Origin: Corynebacterium tapiri
GTDB taxonomy: Bacteria > Actinomycetota > Actinomycetes > Mycobacteriales > Mycobacteriaceae
Length of the DNA stretch: 64,000 nucleotides
Assembly: GCF_006334925.1 (NCBI RefSeq)
Contig: NZ_VDHJ01000003.1
Coordinates: 1-64,000, forward strand
Direction: 5' to 3'
Part shown: positions 17,529-27,215 of the stretch, one piece after another
Layout of the letters: the number at the start of each line of letters is the position of its first letter
How positions within the stretch are numbered: position 1 is the stretch's first letter
Position numbers and translations under genes: made by a program
The notes under the pieces: model-generated
Seen by the model: only the letters and a program-made list of their open reading frames with translations
The model's database searches: none
Told to the model about the DNA's origin: nothing

Positions 17529-19280
17529 CTACCAGCTTCGCAAGTATGCGATCCGGTCTCGCAGCTGTTCAGCGGAACACAAGGCAGTGGGCGGGCCTCC
17601 GCAGGCCTTGCGTGCTTCCGTATGCACAGCACCGTGAGGCCGTCCAGTCCGGCCCGCCACAACGGACACAATCGTGTTCAATTCCTTGCGCAAACGAGGA
17701 ATCTCCTCGCTGGCCACTTCATCCGAAGTACTCGTCGACTTCGACGCGGGCTTGATGCCGTAGATCTCTTGCCGCTTGGCCTCCGCGGCCTCTTTCTCCT
17801 TACGGGCCCGCTCCTGCTCCTCCCGGGCGTCGAGCTGAGCCTCCTGACGCTTGCGCAGCAAGGCCTTCACCTGGTCGGCGTCAAGCAACCCAGGCAATCC
17901 CAAATAGTCCTGCTCCTCGGTGGATCCGGCCAGCGTTCCCGTGCCATATGTCGAGCCGTCGTAGATGAGGGAATCCAATTCCGCAATAGCGCCAATGGAC
18001 TCGTAGCTCGACGGCTCATCGGGTTCGTTCTGCGTTTTGTTGGCATCGGCCAGCAGGTCGTCGTCCCACCCCTCCTTGGGGCGATCAGGCTTACCCAGAA
18101 TGTGGTCGCGCTGCTTCTCCAAGTTCTCTGCAAGTCCAAGAAGGACCGGCACGGAGGGCAAGAACACACTGGCGGTTTCGCCAGGCATCCGCGAGCGCAC
18201 AAATCGCCCGATTGCCTGGGCAAAAAACAGCGGAGTCGAGGCCGAGGTGGCATACACACCCACGGCCAGGCGGGGAACGTCCACGCCCTCGGAGACCATG
18301 CGCACCGCCACCATCCACTCGTCCGTGGAATCGGAGAACTGCTTAATGCGCTCGGAGGAACCGGGCTCGTCGGAAAGCACCACCGCCACGGGAGTGGAGC
18401 TGAGCTTTTCTAGGTGTTTGGCGTATGCGCGGGCGGTCTTGGTGTCAGAGGCAATGACCAGGCCGCCGGCATCGGGCATGTTGCGCCGCACCTGCTCAAG
18501 GCGGGTATGCGCTCCCTGCAACACGGCGGGAATCCACTCACCCTTGGGGTCGAGCGCAGTCTTCCAGGCACGCGCGGTCTGCTCGGCATTGAGAGGCTCA
18601 CCCAATCGCGCTTCATACTCGTCGCCGGCACTGTCTCGCCAACGCGCTTGACCCGAGTAGGCCAGGAATACCACCGGGCGCACCACGCCGTCGCGAAGCG
18701 CCTCCGAATACCCGTAGGTGTAGTCGGAGCGAGAGACCTGATGCCCCTCCCCATCTTCCTCATAGCGCACGAACGGGATCGGAGAATCGTCGGAGCGGAA
18801 GGGCGTACCCGTCAGCGCCAGGCGGTGGCGCACATCGTCATAAGCCTCGCGGACTCCGTCACCCCAGCTCTTGGCATCGCCGGCGTGGTGGATCTCATCC
18901 AGAATCACCAGCGTGCGACGCGCAGAGGCAACCGCCCGATGTTTGAACGGGTGCATGCCTACCTGGGCGTAGGTCACCACCACGCCGTCGTACGCCGGGT
19001 TCACCGCAGACGAGTTGGTGAAGTGGGGGTCCAAAGACATGCCAAAGCGAGCCCCGGCCGCCTCGGACCACTGAACCTTCAGGTGCTCAGTGGGCACGAC
19101 GACGATGACCCGCTCGACGCTGCGATCGTCGAGAAGCGTGCGCGCCAGCGTGAGCGCAAACGTAGTCTTACCGGCTCCGGGCGTTGCCACCGCCATGAAG
19201 TCCCTGGGGCGATGGTCCAAAAACGACGTGAGTGCTTCCTGCTGCCAGGCTCGCAGGTTCGGGCGCGTCGTGGGGCTCAC
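17529..19280 (-). CDS. DEAD/DEAH-box superfamily 2 helicase (RAD25/UvrB-like)
   Basis: Probable DNA helicase/translocase, 583 residues. Helicase motifs in order: Q-motif region LRAWQQEALTSFL, Walker A TPGAGKTTFALTLA, DEIHHAGDAKSWGDG (motif II, DEIH), LTGTPFRSDD (motif III), and a C-terminal RecA domain with VRMVSEGVDVPRL (motif V) and FAQAIGRFVRSR (motif VI). The last 100 residues are a charged helical region. The start overlaps the DUF3039 stop by four bases, so these two genes are coupled. The family is common in actinobacteria without a proven role; repair is an inference. Confidence 0.85.
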   Translation of the reverse strand: MSPTTRPNLRAWQQEALTSFLDHRPRDFMAVATPGAGKTTFALTLARTLLDDRSVERVIVVVPTEHLKVQWSEAAGARFGMSLDPHFTNSSAVNPAYDGVVVTYAQVGMHPFKHRAVASARRTLVILDEIHHAGDAKSWGDGVREAYDDVRHRLALTGTPFRSDDSPIPFVRYEEDGEGHQVSRSDYTYGYSEALRDGVVRPVVFLAYSGQARWRDSAGDEYEARLGEPLNAEQTARAWKTALDPKGEWIPAVLQGAHTRLEQVRRNMPDAGGLVIASDTKTARAYAKHLEKLSSTPVAVVLSDEPGSSERIKQFSDSTDEWMVAVRMVSEGVDVPRLAVGVYATSASTPLFFAQAIGRFVRSRMPGETASVFLPSVPVLLGLAENLEKQRDHILGKPDRPKEGWDDDLLADANKTQNEPDEPSSYESIGAIAELDSLIYDGSTYGTGTLAGSTEEQDYLGLPGLLDADQVKALLRKRQEAQLDAREEQERARKEKEAAEAKRQEIYGIKPASKSTSTSDEVASEEIPRLRKELNTIVSVVAGRTGRPHGAVHTEARKACGGPPTALCSAEQLRDRIAYLRSW

Positions 19281-19537
19281 CGCTTGCGCAGGCCCTTGTA
19301 GATCCGTTCGCAGTCAGGGCACACCGGCGAACCGGGCTTTGCCGACTTGGTCACCGGGAAGGTCTCACCGCACAGGGCTACGACCATTCGGCCATTGACG
19401 GCAGAGTCCACGATCTTGTCCTTTTTGACGTAGTGGAAGAACTTCGGCTCATCACCTCCGGTCGATGACCTGGTGTCTTCCTCCAAATCAGGGCGTTCAA
19501 TGGTTTGCGTCGTCGTGCTACTCACGCCCTCCATCAT
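19277..19537 (-). CDS. DUF3039 family protein
   Basis: Actinobacterial protein of about 86 residues. A variable acidic N-terminus precedes FFHYVKKDKIVDSAV, then GETFPVTKSAKPGSPVCPDCERIYKGL. One CxxC plus the upstream Cys in ALCGE suggest a zinc site. The exact start is uncertain (ATG 19537, ATG 19534 or GTG 19525; GGAGGGC lies too close to the last). Its stop overlaps the helicase ATG. The pair is conserved together in corynebacteria as I recall; it may be a partner of the helicase, which is only inference. Confidence 0.8.
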   Translation of the reverse strand: MMEGVSSTTTQTIERPDLEEDTRSSTGGDEPKFFHYVKKDKIVDSAVNGRMVVALCGETFPVTKSAKPGSPVCPDCERIYKGLRKR

Positions 19538-19571
19538 GCCCCAGGCCGGTTGCCGTTGCGGGCGGTGGGGT

Positions 19572-19586
19572 TACGCTTAGACCCCA
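19572..19586 (+). promoter_or_regulatory. -10 element of leaderless DUF3099 gene
   Basis: TACGCT at 19572-19577, eight bases, then ATG 19586. The same TAnnnT-N8-start layout is seen at other genes of the window. Confidence 0.45.
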
Positions 19587-20002
19587 TGAGTGGGCATCAG
19601 CAGGACAGACGGCGGCTGCGGTCGTGGCGCCGGTGGCTGCTCAAGCCCGAGTTGATCACCAGTGCCCGTCGCACGCCCTATCAGAATCGACGCCGGCGAG
19701 AGGTCATTTACGCCTCCATCCAGCTCGCGCGCATTCCGTTTCTCATCCTGACCTTCGTGTCGCTTCTGGTGTGGCACAACTGGTGGCTCACCATGCTCTT
19801 TTTGATCATTTCAGTGCCACTGCCCGGCATCGCGGTCGTGCTGGCCAATGAGAAGGGACAGAAGAGAACCAAGCAGCAGCGCAACGTGTACAAGCCTGCC
19901 CTAGCTCGGAAAATGCAGCTCGAGGCCGAGCGCGCCGCCGCCCTGAATGCAACCGCCCCGAAGCCCCTGACCATCGATCACGAGGAACCCGAACAGCCAT
20001 GA
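19586..20002 (+). CDS. DUF3099 membrane protein
   Basis: About 138 residues. A very basic N-terminus (QDRRRLRSWRRWLLKPEL) is followed by ITSARRTPYQNRRRREVIY and two hydrophobic helices (IPFLILTFVSLLVWHNWW and MLFLIISVPLPGIAVVLA), then a charged Lys/Gln/Glu tail. This matches the DUF3099 pattern of small actinobacterial membrane proteins. It overlaps the downstream methyltransferase gene by four bases (ATGA). The start at 19586 is supported by the -10 box at 19572; a frame extending to 19505 would run through that promoter. Function unknown. Confidence 0.75.
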   Translation: MSGHQQDRRRLRSWRRWLLKPELITSARRTPYQNRRRREVIYASIQLARIPFLILTFVSLLVWHNWWLTMLFLIISVPLPGIAVVLANEKGQKRTKQQRNVYKPALARKMQLEAERAAALNATAPKPLTIDHEEPEQP

Positions 20003-21471
20003 CTGACCTGAAGAGTTCAGCCCGCCAGATTGTCCAGCGCTTCCGCGACGCCGGCCTGACCGTCGATGGCTTACATGAGCACCTCGGCCCGGCAGCCACC
20101 GCGGCCCTCTATCGGGGCGAGCCGGCAGCTGTTCGTCGCGTTCTTGGAACATCCGTGATCGACGATCTCATCCGCGCATTCATCCTCCGTGACCCCGTCG
20201 ACCCGGCCCAGCTGGCAGGCGTGGAGACGCAGGCGGTTGACGGTGGGGTGCGTTCGCTTATCGACGTCCGCCCCTACCACCTGGCGGGAACCGACCTGTG
20301 GATCCTTTCCGATGCCGATGCGTCCATGACCGAGCACGTGCCCGGTTCAGACCACGTGCTTGGGGTGGGCGCGGCCAGCTTGACCCTGCTGCAGTCTGTT
20401 CCACCTGGGCAGGTGAACTCCACCCTGGACTTGGGATGTGGCTCCGGCGTGCTGTCGCTGGCCCTGGCACAGACCTCCGATTCCGTCACTGCGACAGACA
20501 TTCACCCGCGCGCCCTGGACTTTGCCCGGGCCAACGCACACGCCAACGACATCGACATCGACGTTCGCGCCGGCTCCTGGTTTGACCCCGTGGCCGGGCA
20601 GCGCTTCGACCGAATCGTGTCCAACCCGCCCTTCGTGGTGGGTCCGGACTCCGTGGAGCTGGTCTACCGTGATTCCGGGCTGGGACTCGATGGCGCGAGC
20701 CAGCTGATGGTCTCTCAAGCACCGGGATATCTGACAGAGAACGGCAGCGCGCACCTCGTCGCTGCATGGGTACACCACGAGGGTCAGTCCTGGCAGCAGC
20801 GCGTTGCCTCCTGGCTGCCAGAACGCGGAGTTTGTGCGTGGGTGCTCCAGCGCGATGTGGTGGACCCGGAGACATACGTGAGTACCTGGCTACGTGATGA
20901 GTCCCTCGACCCGCGGTCGGCTGCTGGCCAGGAAAAGATGACGCGTTGGCTCGACTACTTCGCTGAGCATGAGGTCACCGCCATCGGCGTGGGGTTCGTG
21001 GCCATCCAGAACATTGGCGATGCCCCCAGCGAGATCACGGCCGAGGAACTGACACAGGGATTGTCTGCTGACCTTGGCCCTGAGGTGGCCGAATACTTTG
21101 CGCGTGCCGAGTGGTTGCGCACCCGTAGCGCCGTAGACATCGCGCAGTCCCAATTTGCGGTTCGCCCCGGTCTCGCCCGGGAGGAGGTCAGCGTTGCGAA
21201 TGAGGATGCCGGGGTCGGCTTTGCACCCGCCGCTCTGCGACTGACGCGCACCGACGGTCCTCGGTTTAGCCACGAAGTAGACGAAGCCTTGGCAGCAATC
21301 GTGGCTGGATTGCACCCTCAGGGCCTGAGCTTGGTGGACATTGTGGAGCTATACGCACTGTCCCACGACCTTGATGGCGACGCCTTGCTGGATGACGCCG
21401 TGGTGGCCATCGTCGATCTGATACGTCACGGTCTAGTCATTCCGACCCAACTATGTGAGGAGAACGAGTAG
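19999..21471 (+). CDS. Class I SAM-dependent methyltransferase (HemK-like NPPF type)
   Basis: About 490 residues. An N-terminal helical domain (residues ~1-115, AATAALYRGEPAAVRRVL) precedes a Rossmann methyltransferase core with LDLGCGSGVLSLALA (motif I), ATDIHPRALDFARANA, and the N-methylating signature IVSNPPFVVGP. A C-terminal winged-helix-like region of about 120 residues follows. The NPPF tetrad implies methylation of an amide or amine (protein Gln or a nucleobase), but the target is unknown. It is not PrmC itself, since it carries this long extra C-terminus. Its stop abuts the ATG of dtd, so DUF3099-methyltransferase-dtd looks like one operon. Confidence 0.82.
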   Translation: MTDLKSSARQIVQRFRDAGLTVDGLHEHLGPAATAALYRGEPAAVRRVLGTSVIDDLIRAFILRDPVDPAQLAGVETQAVDGGVRSLIDVRPYHLAGTDLWILSDADASMTEHVPGSDHVLGVGAASLTLLQSVPPGQVNSTLDLGCGSGVLSLALAQTSDSVTATDIHPRALDFARANAHANDIDIDVRAGSWFDPVAGQRFDRIVSNPPFVVGPDSVELVYRDSGLGLDGASQLMVSQAPGYLTENGSAHLVAAWVHHEGQSWQQRVASWLPERGVCAWVLQRDVVDPETYVSTWLRDESLDPRSAAGQEKMTRWLDYFAEHEVTAIGVGFVAIQNIGDAPSEITAEELTQGLSADLGPEVAEYFARAEWLRTRSAVDIAQSQFAVRPGLAREEVSVANEDAGVGFAPAALRLTRTDGPRFSHEVDEALAAIVAGLHPQGLSLVDIVELYALSHDLDGDALLDDAVVAIVDLIRHGLVIPTQLCEENE

Positions 21472-21903
21472 ATGAAGGCTGTATTGACCCGAGTAGCCCA
21501 CGCAGAGGTGACCGTCGAAGGCGAAGTGGTCGGCTCTATCGACGATGGGGTGCTGGCGCTAATCGGCGTCGCCCGGGACGATGATTCTTCTGACGTCGCT
21601 GTCATGGAGCGGAAGATCGCGGAACTGCGGATCTTGGACGGTGAAGTTTCCTGCGCAGACGCTGACGCTCCTGTGCTGGCGGTGAGCCAATTCACGTTGC
21701 AGGGGCGAACCGCCAAAGGTAGACGACCCTCCTGGTCAGATGCCGCCCCGGGAGAGGCGGCGGAGCCACTTATCGCCGAGGTTGTTTCCCACCTGCGCGC
21801 ACGCGGTCTGACCGTTGAAGAGGGCCGCTTCGGCGCGCACATGAAAGTCAGTTCCGTTAACGACGGCCCGTTTACTGTTCTTGTGGATACGCGGGGCCAA
21901 TAG
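21472..21903 (+). CDS. dtd: D-aminoacyl-tRNA deacylase
   Basis: Removes D-amino acids and glycine mischarged on tRNA. It is 143 residues, standard DTD length. Conserved motifs: [17 protein letters not shown] at the N-terminus, the substrate loop [17 protein letters not shown] (the SQ-x-TL-x-x-x-x-x-KG-x-RPS signature) and the C-terminal cross-subunit motif [16 protein letters not shown], which contains the NxGPxT-type element. ATG directly follows the methyltransferase stop. Confidence 0.96.
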   Translation: MKAVLTRVAHAEVTVEGEVVGSIDDGVLALIGVARDDDSSDVAVMERKIAELRILDGEVSCADADAPVLAVSQFTLQGRTAKGRRPSWSDAAPGEAAEPLIAEVVSHLRARGLTVEEGRFGAHMKVSSVNDGPFTVLVDTRGQ

Positions 21904-21976
21904 GCCAACTCTACCCCCGTAATGGGGTGCATTGCCAGAGCTTTCTCGGCATTTTCGACTAAGTGGGCTGCCGGCA

Positions 21977-22002
21977 GGAACTAAATCTGGCTTGATTACG
22001 TT
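21977..22002 (+). promoter_or_regulatory. SigH-type promoter candidate for sigB
   Basis: GGAAC at 21977-21981 and cGTT at 22000-22002 are separated by 18 bases, matching the GGAAt-N16..20-GTT pattern of SigH-family promoters. In C. glutamicum sigB is known to be under SigH control, so this site is in the expected place, about 35 bases before the sigB ATG. Confidence 0.5.
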
Positions 22003-22036
22003 GGGAGTTTACGACGCGCACAACCGAGGAGGCACC

Positions 22037-23032
22037 ATGACCGAACTTGCCACCGACCATCTGGACGAAGACGGCCAGGAGGTCGACCCGGGTAGTCGCC
22101 GTAATCAAACGAATGACAACCCCGCCGCGGATCTCGTTCGCGTCTACCTCAACGGAATTGGCAAGACGGCTCTCCTCAATGCCGAGGAAGAGGTCGAACT
22201 CGCGCAACGGATCGAGGTCGGCCTGTACGCGCAGCACCTGCTTGACGACCCCAACGTCAAACTCACCCGCGCCAACAAGCGCGACTACAAGATCATCGCG
22301 CGCGACGGACGCAAGGCCCGCTCTCATCTACTCGAGGCCAACCTGCGCCTCGTTGTCTCCCTGGCCAAGCGCTACACCGGTCGCGGGATGCCGCTGCTGG
22401 ACCTTATCCAGGAGGGCAACCTCGGTCTCATCCGCGCAATGGAGAAGTTCGACTACTCCAAGGGCTTCAAGTTCTCCACCTACGCCACCTGGTGGATCCG
22501 CCAAGCCATCACCCGCGGCATGGCAGACCAGTCGCGCACCATCCGCCTCCCTGTTCACCTCGTAGAGCAGGTGAACAAGCTCTCGCGCATCAAGCGTGAG
22601 ATGTATCAGTCGCTGGGGCGCGAGGCCACCAACGAGGAACTCGCGGACGAGTCGGGTATCGAGGAGTCCAAGATCGAGATGCTCCTGCGCCAATCCCGCG
22701 ACCCGGTGAGCTTGGACATGCCGGTCGGCGCCGACGAGGAGGCGCCACTCGGCGACTTCATCGAGGACGCCGAAGCCACTGACGCGGAGTCTGCCGTGGT
22801 GGCCACCATGCGTCACGAGGATATCCGCAGTGTTATCGGCTCCCTGGAGCAGCGCGAACAGGACGTCATCCGCCTGCGCTACGGGCTTGACGACGGCGTC
22901 CCGCGCACCCTGGACCAAATCGGTCGCCGCTTTGGTCTCTCACGCGAGCGCGTGCGCCAGATTGAGCGCGAAGTCATGGCCAAGCTGCGGGCTGGTGAAC
23001 GCGCCGGGCGCCTTCGCGATTACTCCCTCTAG
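22037..23032 (+). CDS. sigB: Primary-like sigma factor SigB
   Basis: Group 2 sigma-70 factor for general stress and stationary phase, 331 residues. ATG 22037 has GAGGAGG six bases upstream. Region 1.2 starts near residue 30 ([18 protein letters not shown]). Region 2 carries [19 protein letters not shown] and [17 protein letters not shown], and region 4.2 ends with [18 protein letters not shown]. It is strongly similar to the SigA core in the same window but lacks the long Lys-rich and acidic N-terminus. It is followed by dtxR, the conserved corynebacterial sigB-dtxR pair. Confidence 0.96.
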   Translation: MTELATDHLDEDGQEVDPGSRRNQTNDNPAADLVRVYLNGIGKTALLNAEEEVELAQRIEVGLYAQHLLDDPNVKLTRANKRDYKIIARDGRKARSHLLEANLRLVVSLAKRYTGRGMPLLDLIQEGNLGLIRAMEKFDYSKGFKFSTYATWWIRQAITRGMADQSRTIRLPVHLVEQVNKLSRIKREMYQSLGREATNEELADESGIEESKIEMLLRQSRDPVSLDMPVGADEEAPLGDFIEDAEATDAESAVVATMRHEDIRSVIGSLEQREQDVIRLRYGLDDGVPRTLDQIGRRFGLSRERVRQIEREVMAKLRAGERAGRLRDYSL

Positions 23033-23055
23033 TGCTCACCCCCTGCGCCGCGCGG

Positions 23056-23075
23056 TAGTAAGCTTTGCCTTACTA
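23056..23075. promoter_or_regulatory. Inverted repeat TAGTAAG-N6-CTTACTA before dtxR
   Basis: Seven-base perfect arms around CTTTGC, between sigB and dtxR, about 80 bases before the dtxR ATG. It does not resemble the DtxR operator consensus (TTAGGTTAGGCTAACCTAA-like) well enough to call it a DtxR box, and no T-run follows to make it a terminator. It may be an operator for dtxR. Confidence 0.4.
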
Positions 23076-23154
23076 GCATTCCCGTCCGCCATACTCGGCA
23101 GCTCGCGCGCCTCGCAGCTGCCGACGAGCTTCTAGAAAGGGCCGTCGCACCAGC

Positions 23155-23838
23155 ATGAAAGATCTCGTCGATACCACCGAGATGTACCTGCGCACCATCT
23201 ATGAGCTCGAAGAGGAAGGCGTTACTCCTTTGCGTGCCCGCATCGCGGAACGCCTTGAGCAGTCTGGTCCTACGGTTTCTCAAACGGTTGCTCGTATGGA
23301 GCGCGACGGACTCGTTAATGTCCAGTCCGATCGCAGCCTCGTGCTCACGCCGGAGGGCCGCCAACTAGCCACCAACGTGATGCGCAAGCACCGCCTTGCC
23401 GAGCGACTGCTCACCGACATTCTCGGACTGGACATCGACAAGGTCCACGAAGAAGCGTGTCGCTGGGAGCACGTCATGAGCGAAGAGGTGGAACGCCGCG
23501 TCGTCGCGGTGCTCAAGGATCCCAGCCGCTCCCCCTTTGGCAACCCGATCCCGGGACTGGACCAGCTCGGAACTTCGGTGTCTGCCGTAGACCACGCCGG
23601 CGTGCGTTTGTCCAACGTTGGCACCGGCAACGACATCGAGATGCGGATCCTGCAGATTAACGAGGTCGTGCAGATGGACCACCGTCAGTTCACTGCTTTG
23701 GATTCGGCAGGAATTGTTCCCGGCGCGACCGTTACTGCCACCATCGGGCCCGATGGCATCACTCTGCTAGCTCCTGGTAAGGAAGAAATCGAGGTTCCTG
23801 CAGACATCGCCCACGCAATCCGGGTAGAGCTGTCCTAA
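23155..23838 (+). CDS. dtxR: Diphtheria toxin repressor DtxR (iron-dependent regulator)
   Basis: Fe2+-activated repressor of iron uptake, the master iron regulator of corynebacteria. It is 227 residues. The N-terminal winged helix (residues 1-73) has [19 protein letters not shown]. Every metal ligand of the classical protein is at its canonical number: Met10, Cys102, Glu105 and His106 for one site, His79, Glu83 and His98 for the other. The C-terminal SH3-like FeoA domain (~145-226) follows. GAAAGG lies about 14 bases before the ATG. galE starts ten bases downstream, so both may share a transcript. Confidence 0.97.
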   Translation: MKDLVDTTEMYLRTIYELEEEGVTPLRARIAERLEQSGPTVSQTVARMERDGLVNVQSDRSLVLTPEGRQLATNVMRKHRLAERLLTDILGLDIDKVHEEACRWEHVMSEEVERRVVAVLKDPSRSPFGNPIPGLDQLGTSVSAVDHAGVRLSNVGTGNDIEMRILQINEVVQMDHRQFTALDSAGIVPGATVTATIGPDGITLLAPGKEEIEVPADIAHAIRVELS

Positions 23839-23848
23839 TCTGGGGCGT

Positions 23849-24811
23849 ATGAAGATCGTTGTTACCGGCGGCGCCGGATATGTAGGCAGTGTATGCGCAA
23901 CCGTTCTTGTAGAGCAGGGGCACGACGTCGTTGTCATCGACAACTTCACTACCGGTAATCGAGATGCGGTTCCTGCCCAAGCCCAGCTGGTCGAGGGCTC
24001 GGTTGCAGACGTCATTGGCCAGGTCTTGGCGCAAGGCGATGTGGATGCGGTATTTCACTTCGCTGCCCGCTCCCTCGTTGGCGAGTCCATGGAAGTGCCG
24101 GAGGAATACTGGCGTGACAACCTCGGCCAGTCTCTCGCGCTGCTCGAAGCGATGCGCATTCATGGTGTGAAGAATCTGGTCTTTTCCTCCACCGCCGCAA
24201 CCTATGGTGAGCCGGCTACGACCCCGATCACGGAGGACTTCCCCACTGCGCCGACTAACACGTACGGTGCCACCAAGCTGTCCATCGATTACGCGATCAC
24301 CTCTTACTGCCAGGCACATGGCCTCGCAGCCACCAGCTTGCGGTACTTCAACGTGGCGGGTGCTTACGGTTCGGTGGGTGAGAACCGGAAGATCGAGACC
24401 CATTTGATCCCGTTGATCCTCCAGGTGGCTACCGGCAAGCGCGAGGACATCAAGATCTTCGGCGATGACTGGCCGACCCCAGATGGAACCGCCGTGCGCG
24501 ACTACATTCACGTCCGTGATCTTGCCGACGCTCACGTCCTGGCGTGTGAGACCAACAAGCCGTCGGTTCACCGCATCTTCAACCTTGGCTCGGGAGACGG
24601 CTACTCGGTGTCTCAGGTTATTGAGATGTGCCGTGAGGTAACCGGGCATCCGATTCCGGCCGAGGTCGCACCCCGGCGCGCCGGAGACCCCGCGACCCTT
24701 ATTGCTTCCTCGGACAAGGCGATGAACGAGCTGGGTTGGAAGCCTTCCCGCACAGATCTGCGCACCATTGTGGAGGACGCATGGGCCTTCACTTCTCAGC
24801 TGGATAACTAG
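23849..24811 (+). CDS. galE: UDP-glucose 4-epimerase
   Basis: Interconverts UDP-glucose and UDP-galactose; in mycolate bacteria UDP-galactose feeds galactan of the arabinogalactan wall. It is 320 residues, an extended SDR. The NAD-binding GGAGYVGS is near residue 7, the SDR Ser in FSSTAATYG near 115, and the catalytic Tyr/Lys in TYGATK near 140. The C-terminus closes with [17 protein letters not shown]. The dtxR-galE linkage is classical in corynebacteria. It ends immediately next to the stop of the convergent DUF4192 gene. Confidence 0.95.
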   Translation: MKIVVTGGAGYVGSVCATVLVEQGHDVVVIDNFTTGNRDAVPAQAQLVEGSVADVIGQVLAQGDVDAVFHFAARSLVGESMEVPEEYWRDNLGQSLALLEAMRIHGVKNLVFSSTAATYGEPATTPITEDFPTAPTNTYGATKLSIDYAITSYCQAHGLAATSLRYFNVAGAYGSVGENRKIETHLIPLILQVATGKREDIKIFGDDWPTPDGTAVRDYIHVRDLADAHVLACETNKPSVHRIFNLGSGDGYSVSQVIEMCREVTGHPIPAEVAPRRAGDPATLIASSDKAMNELGWKPSRTDLRTIVEDAWAFTSQLDN

Positions 24812-25921
24812 CTAGGCGCTGAGGCTGTCGTCAGCCTGAATCCCTAGGCGGGCGCGCGCCTCGCGAGAGCCCATGTCAAAGCCGCGCAGCATGGGGTCAT
24901 ACGCTCCAAGGGTGCTGGCCTGCAGTATGAGCTGGCTCAAGGTGTGCCCCGGTGTTTCTTTCAGAGCTGCCATGATTGCCGGGCTTGCCGCCATGGGAAA
25001 CCCTTGGGCAATGCGGGCAATGGCGTAGAGAGCTAGTGCGTCTGCCCGTACCGAGTCCTGCGCGGTACGGGCACCGGCGAGGAGCAGGCTCGCGTAGGCG
25101 GTGGGGTGCAACAAGATATCGGCCACGCATGAGTCTCTGCAGACGGTGATCTGCAGGGCAGCCAGGCATGCGGTGAGCGCATCGGGGGTCTGCAGATGAT
25201 CCTCCACGGTTTTTCCTGGAAGAGCGACATGGCTTAAGGCGGTAACCAGGGCAGCAAGGTTGCCTTGGTTTTCTGCTTCCTTCGCGGTTGATTGGGCGTC
25301 GTCAAGCACATTTCTTCGCGCCTGGTCGCTCAGATATGGGTTGGGGTCGATGACTGCGGATAGGGCTGCGTCGCGGTCTACTTCCGGCAATTGCCCGGTG
25401 GCGATCCAAGGGTCCATGGCCGGGGATTCGGTCACGGTGGAGACGTGGTCGTGTTGCCATTGGGTGAGATCGAAGTCGGGACCAAGGTGGACGGCTACAA
25501 CAGGTTCACCGCTTATGACTTCCTCCGTAGCCCAGAATCCCACCAAGTCGGAGCGATACATCTCCGCGACGTCGTCGACGAAGTGGATAAGGCGATCAAG
25601 ATCGTCACGGTCAATGTCAGTGTCGGAGACACCGGTGCGGACCAGCTCGGGTCCCCCTTCGCTGATCAGGAAAGCGAGGAGCAGGTCGTGATCGCATAGG
25701 GGAAGATCTTCTGGTTCGAGGAAGAGAACATCCTCGGTATCGATGCGCACAATGGGACCCAGGCAATAGCGGTCGCTCGTTTCATGGTGAAAGGTCACCA
25801 ACACCAGGGATTCATGGGGGTAGAACCCCAAGAGCGCTGGCAAGGCGGCGATGAGTTGTCCGGGTGATGTCATAGGCAGGACCGGGCGGGAGGCGTATGG
25901 GCGGCGGTAGAAGTGGCTCAT
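24812..25921 (-). CDS. DUF4192 family protein
   Basis: Actinobacterial protein of about 369 residues and unknown function. The family opening is clear: a start at MSHFYRRPY, then TSPGQLIAALPALLGFYPHE and VLVTFHH, followed by a region with acidic surface loops. The C-terminal 120 residues are helical (VADILLHPTAYASLLLAGA). No membrane segment or catalytic signature is seen. ATG 25921 is chosen because the family starts there; upstream codons to 26140 overlap the promoter region of the PAC2 gene. The gene is divergent from the PAC2 protein and convergent with galE without a gap. Confidence 0.8.
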   Translation of the reverse strand: MSHFYRRPYASRPVLPMTSPGQLIAALPALLGFYPHESLVLVTFHHETSDRYCLGPIVRIDTEDVLFLEPEDLPLCDHDLLLAFLISEGGPELVRTGVSDTDIDRDDLDRLIHFVDDVAEMYRSDLVGFWATEEVISGEPVVAVHLGPDFDLTQWQHDHVSTVTESPAMDPWIATGQLPEVDRDAALSAVIDPNPYLSDQARRNVLDDAQSTAKEAENQGNLAALVTALSHVALPGKTVEDHLQTPDALTACLAALQITVCRDSCVADILLHPTAYASLLLAGARTAQDSVRADALALYAIARIAQGFPMAASPAIMAALKETPGHTLSQLILQASTLGAYDPMLRGFDMGSREARARLGIQADDSLSA

Positions 25922-26120
25922 GCCCGTTAGCTTGGCCGGCAGCGGGGTTCGCACGCAGGAAGCGATTGTGGAATTGTCTGCGACACTGAAGTTATCCACA
26001 GGAGACGACCTGGCCGAGTAAGCGGCGGGAATGATTCCGGTCTTGGTATCGTTGAGTGCTTTAAACGGGGCGCACAGTGCGCAATGTTTTGCACCGTTGA
26101 GGTAAGGAGGCCGAACGCTG

Positions 26121-27215
26121 ATGGTCGAGAAGTCCAACATGTACGAGCTGGAGTACCCAGCTCCCTCGATGGCTCACGATTCCTCCGAGGGACCGAACAT
26201 GATCATCGCGCTTAATGGATATGCCGACGCTGGGCAGTCCATCGAGCAGTCCGCATCGCACCTCAAGGCTGCCCTAGATCATCGCCCGCTGGTCTCATTT
26301 AACAACGATGAGCTGGTCGATTACCGCTCGCGCCGCCCTGCGGTCACGTTGACCGATGACCACATCGCCAGCGCCGAGGACCTGACGTTGTCGATCGACG
26401 TGGTGCGCGACAACCTGGGAACCCCGTTCCTGTTGCTGTCCGGCCCCGAGCCAGACCTGCGCTGGGAGGCCTTTACCAAGGCGGTGGCAGACATCGCGGA
26501 CAAGCACGACGTCCAGAACACCATCTGCCTATATGGCGCGCCGATGACCGTTCCGCACACGCGCCCGTTGGTGGTCTCCGCTCACGGCAACAACCAGGAG
26601 CTAGTGGGCGACATGTTCCGCCTCGAGTCCACGCTGACCATTCCGGGATCGGCTTCGTTGATGATCGAGCGTGAGCTGCACAAGCGGGGGCGCAATGTTG
26701 CTGGTTTTACGGCGCACGTGCCGCATTACATTGCTGCTGGACCGTACCCGGCGGCGTCGTTACGCCTGCTCCAGTCGGTGCAGGACGCCACCGGACTGTC
26801 CTTTCCGCTGCGTAGCTTGGAGGCGGATGCGGAGCGCTCCGCTCAGCAGCTGGGAGAGTATCTGGAGTCGAACGATGAGGTTGCCCAAGTTGTTTCCCAG
26901 CTCGAGCAGCAGTACGACGAAGAGATGGAACGTTACCGGGCAGAGCACCCGAACGTTGCCATGCCGGGTGAGCGTTCCCTGCCCAGTGGCGAAGAAATCG
27001 GTGCCGAGTTCGAGCGCTTCCTCGCCTCCGTCGAGCATGAGGGTGAGGACGACGCAGCGGGCAATCCCTTCCCTGCGCTAGGCTCTGCCTCTCCTCATGA
27101 GTCTCCGGATGCCACCACGCCTGACGTCGAGAACAACTCAGAGGAGACCTCCGAGCCATCCGAGGAGTCCGATGATGACGAGGGACGCTACGGTGGACAG
27201 GGTGAATCTCGCTGA
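26121..27215 (+). CDS. PAC2 family protein
   Basis: About 364 residues. The PAC2 (proteasome assembly chaperone 2-like, DUF75) domain fills residues ~10-250: MIIALNGYADAGQSIEQ, FNNDELVDYRSRRPAVTL and a later ISFxAHVPHY-like segment (GFTAHVPHYIAAGPYPAAS). The C-terminal 60 residues are acidic and disordered. AAGGAGG is 11 bases before ATG 26121; ATG 26139 is an alternative. In actinobacteria this gene neighbours helY; the last codons overlap the start of helY here. The bacterial function is unproven. Confidence 0.85.
   Translation: MVEKSNMYELEYPAPSMAHDSSEGPNMIIALNGYADAGQSIEQSASHLKAALDHRPLVSFNNDELVDYRSRRPAVTLTDDHIASAEDLTLSIDVVRDNLGTPFLLLSGPEPDLRWEAFTKAVADIADKHDVQNTICLYGAPMTVPHTRPLVVSAHGNNQELVGDMFRLESTLTIPGSASLMIERELHKRGRNVAGFTAHVPHYIAAGPYPAASLRLLQSVQDATGLSFPLRSLEADAERSAQQLGEYLESNDEVAQVVSQLEQQYDEEMERYRAEHPNVAMPGERSLPSGEEIGAEFERFLASVEHEGEDDAAGNPFPALGSASPHESPDATTPDVENNSEETSEPSEESDDDEGRYGGQGESR

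Noticed and set aside
23056-23075. DtxR box upstream of dtxR
   Set aside because: Too few matches to the 19-base DtxR consensus; kept only as an unassigned inverted repeat.
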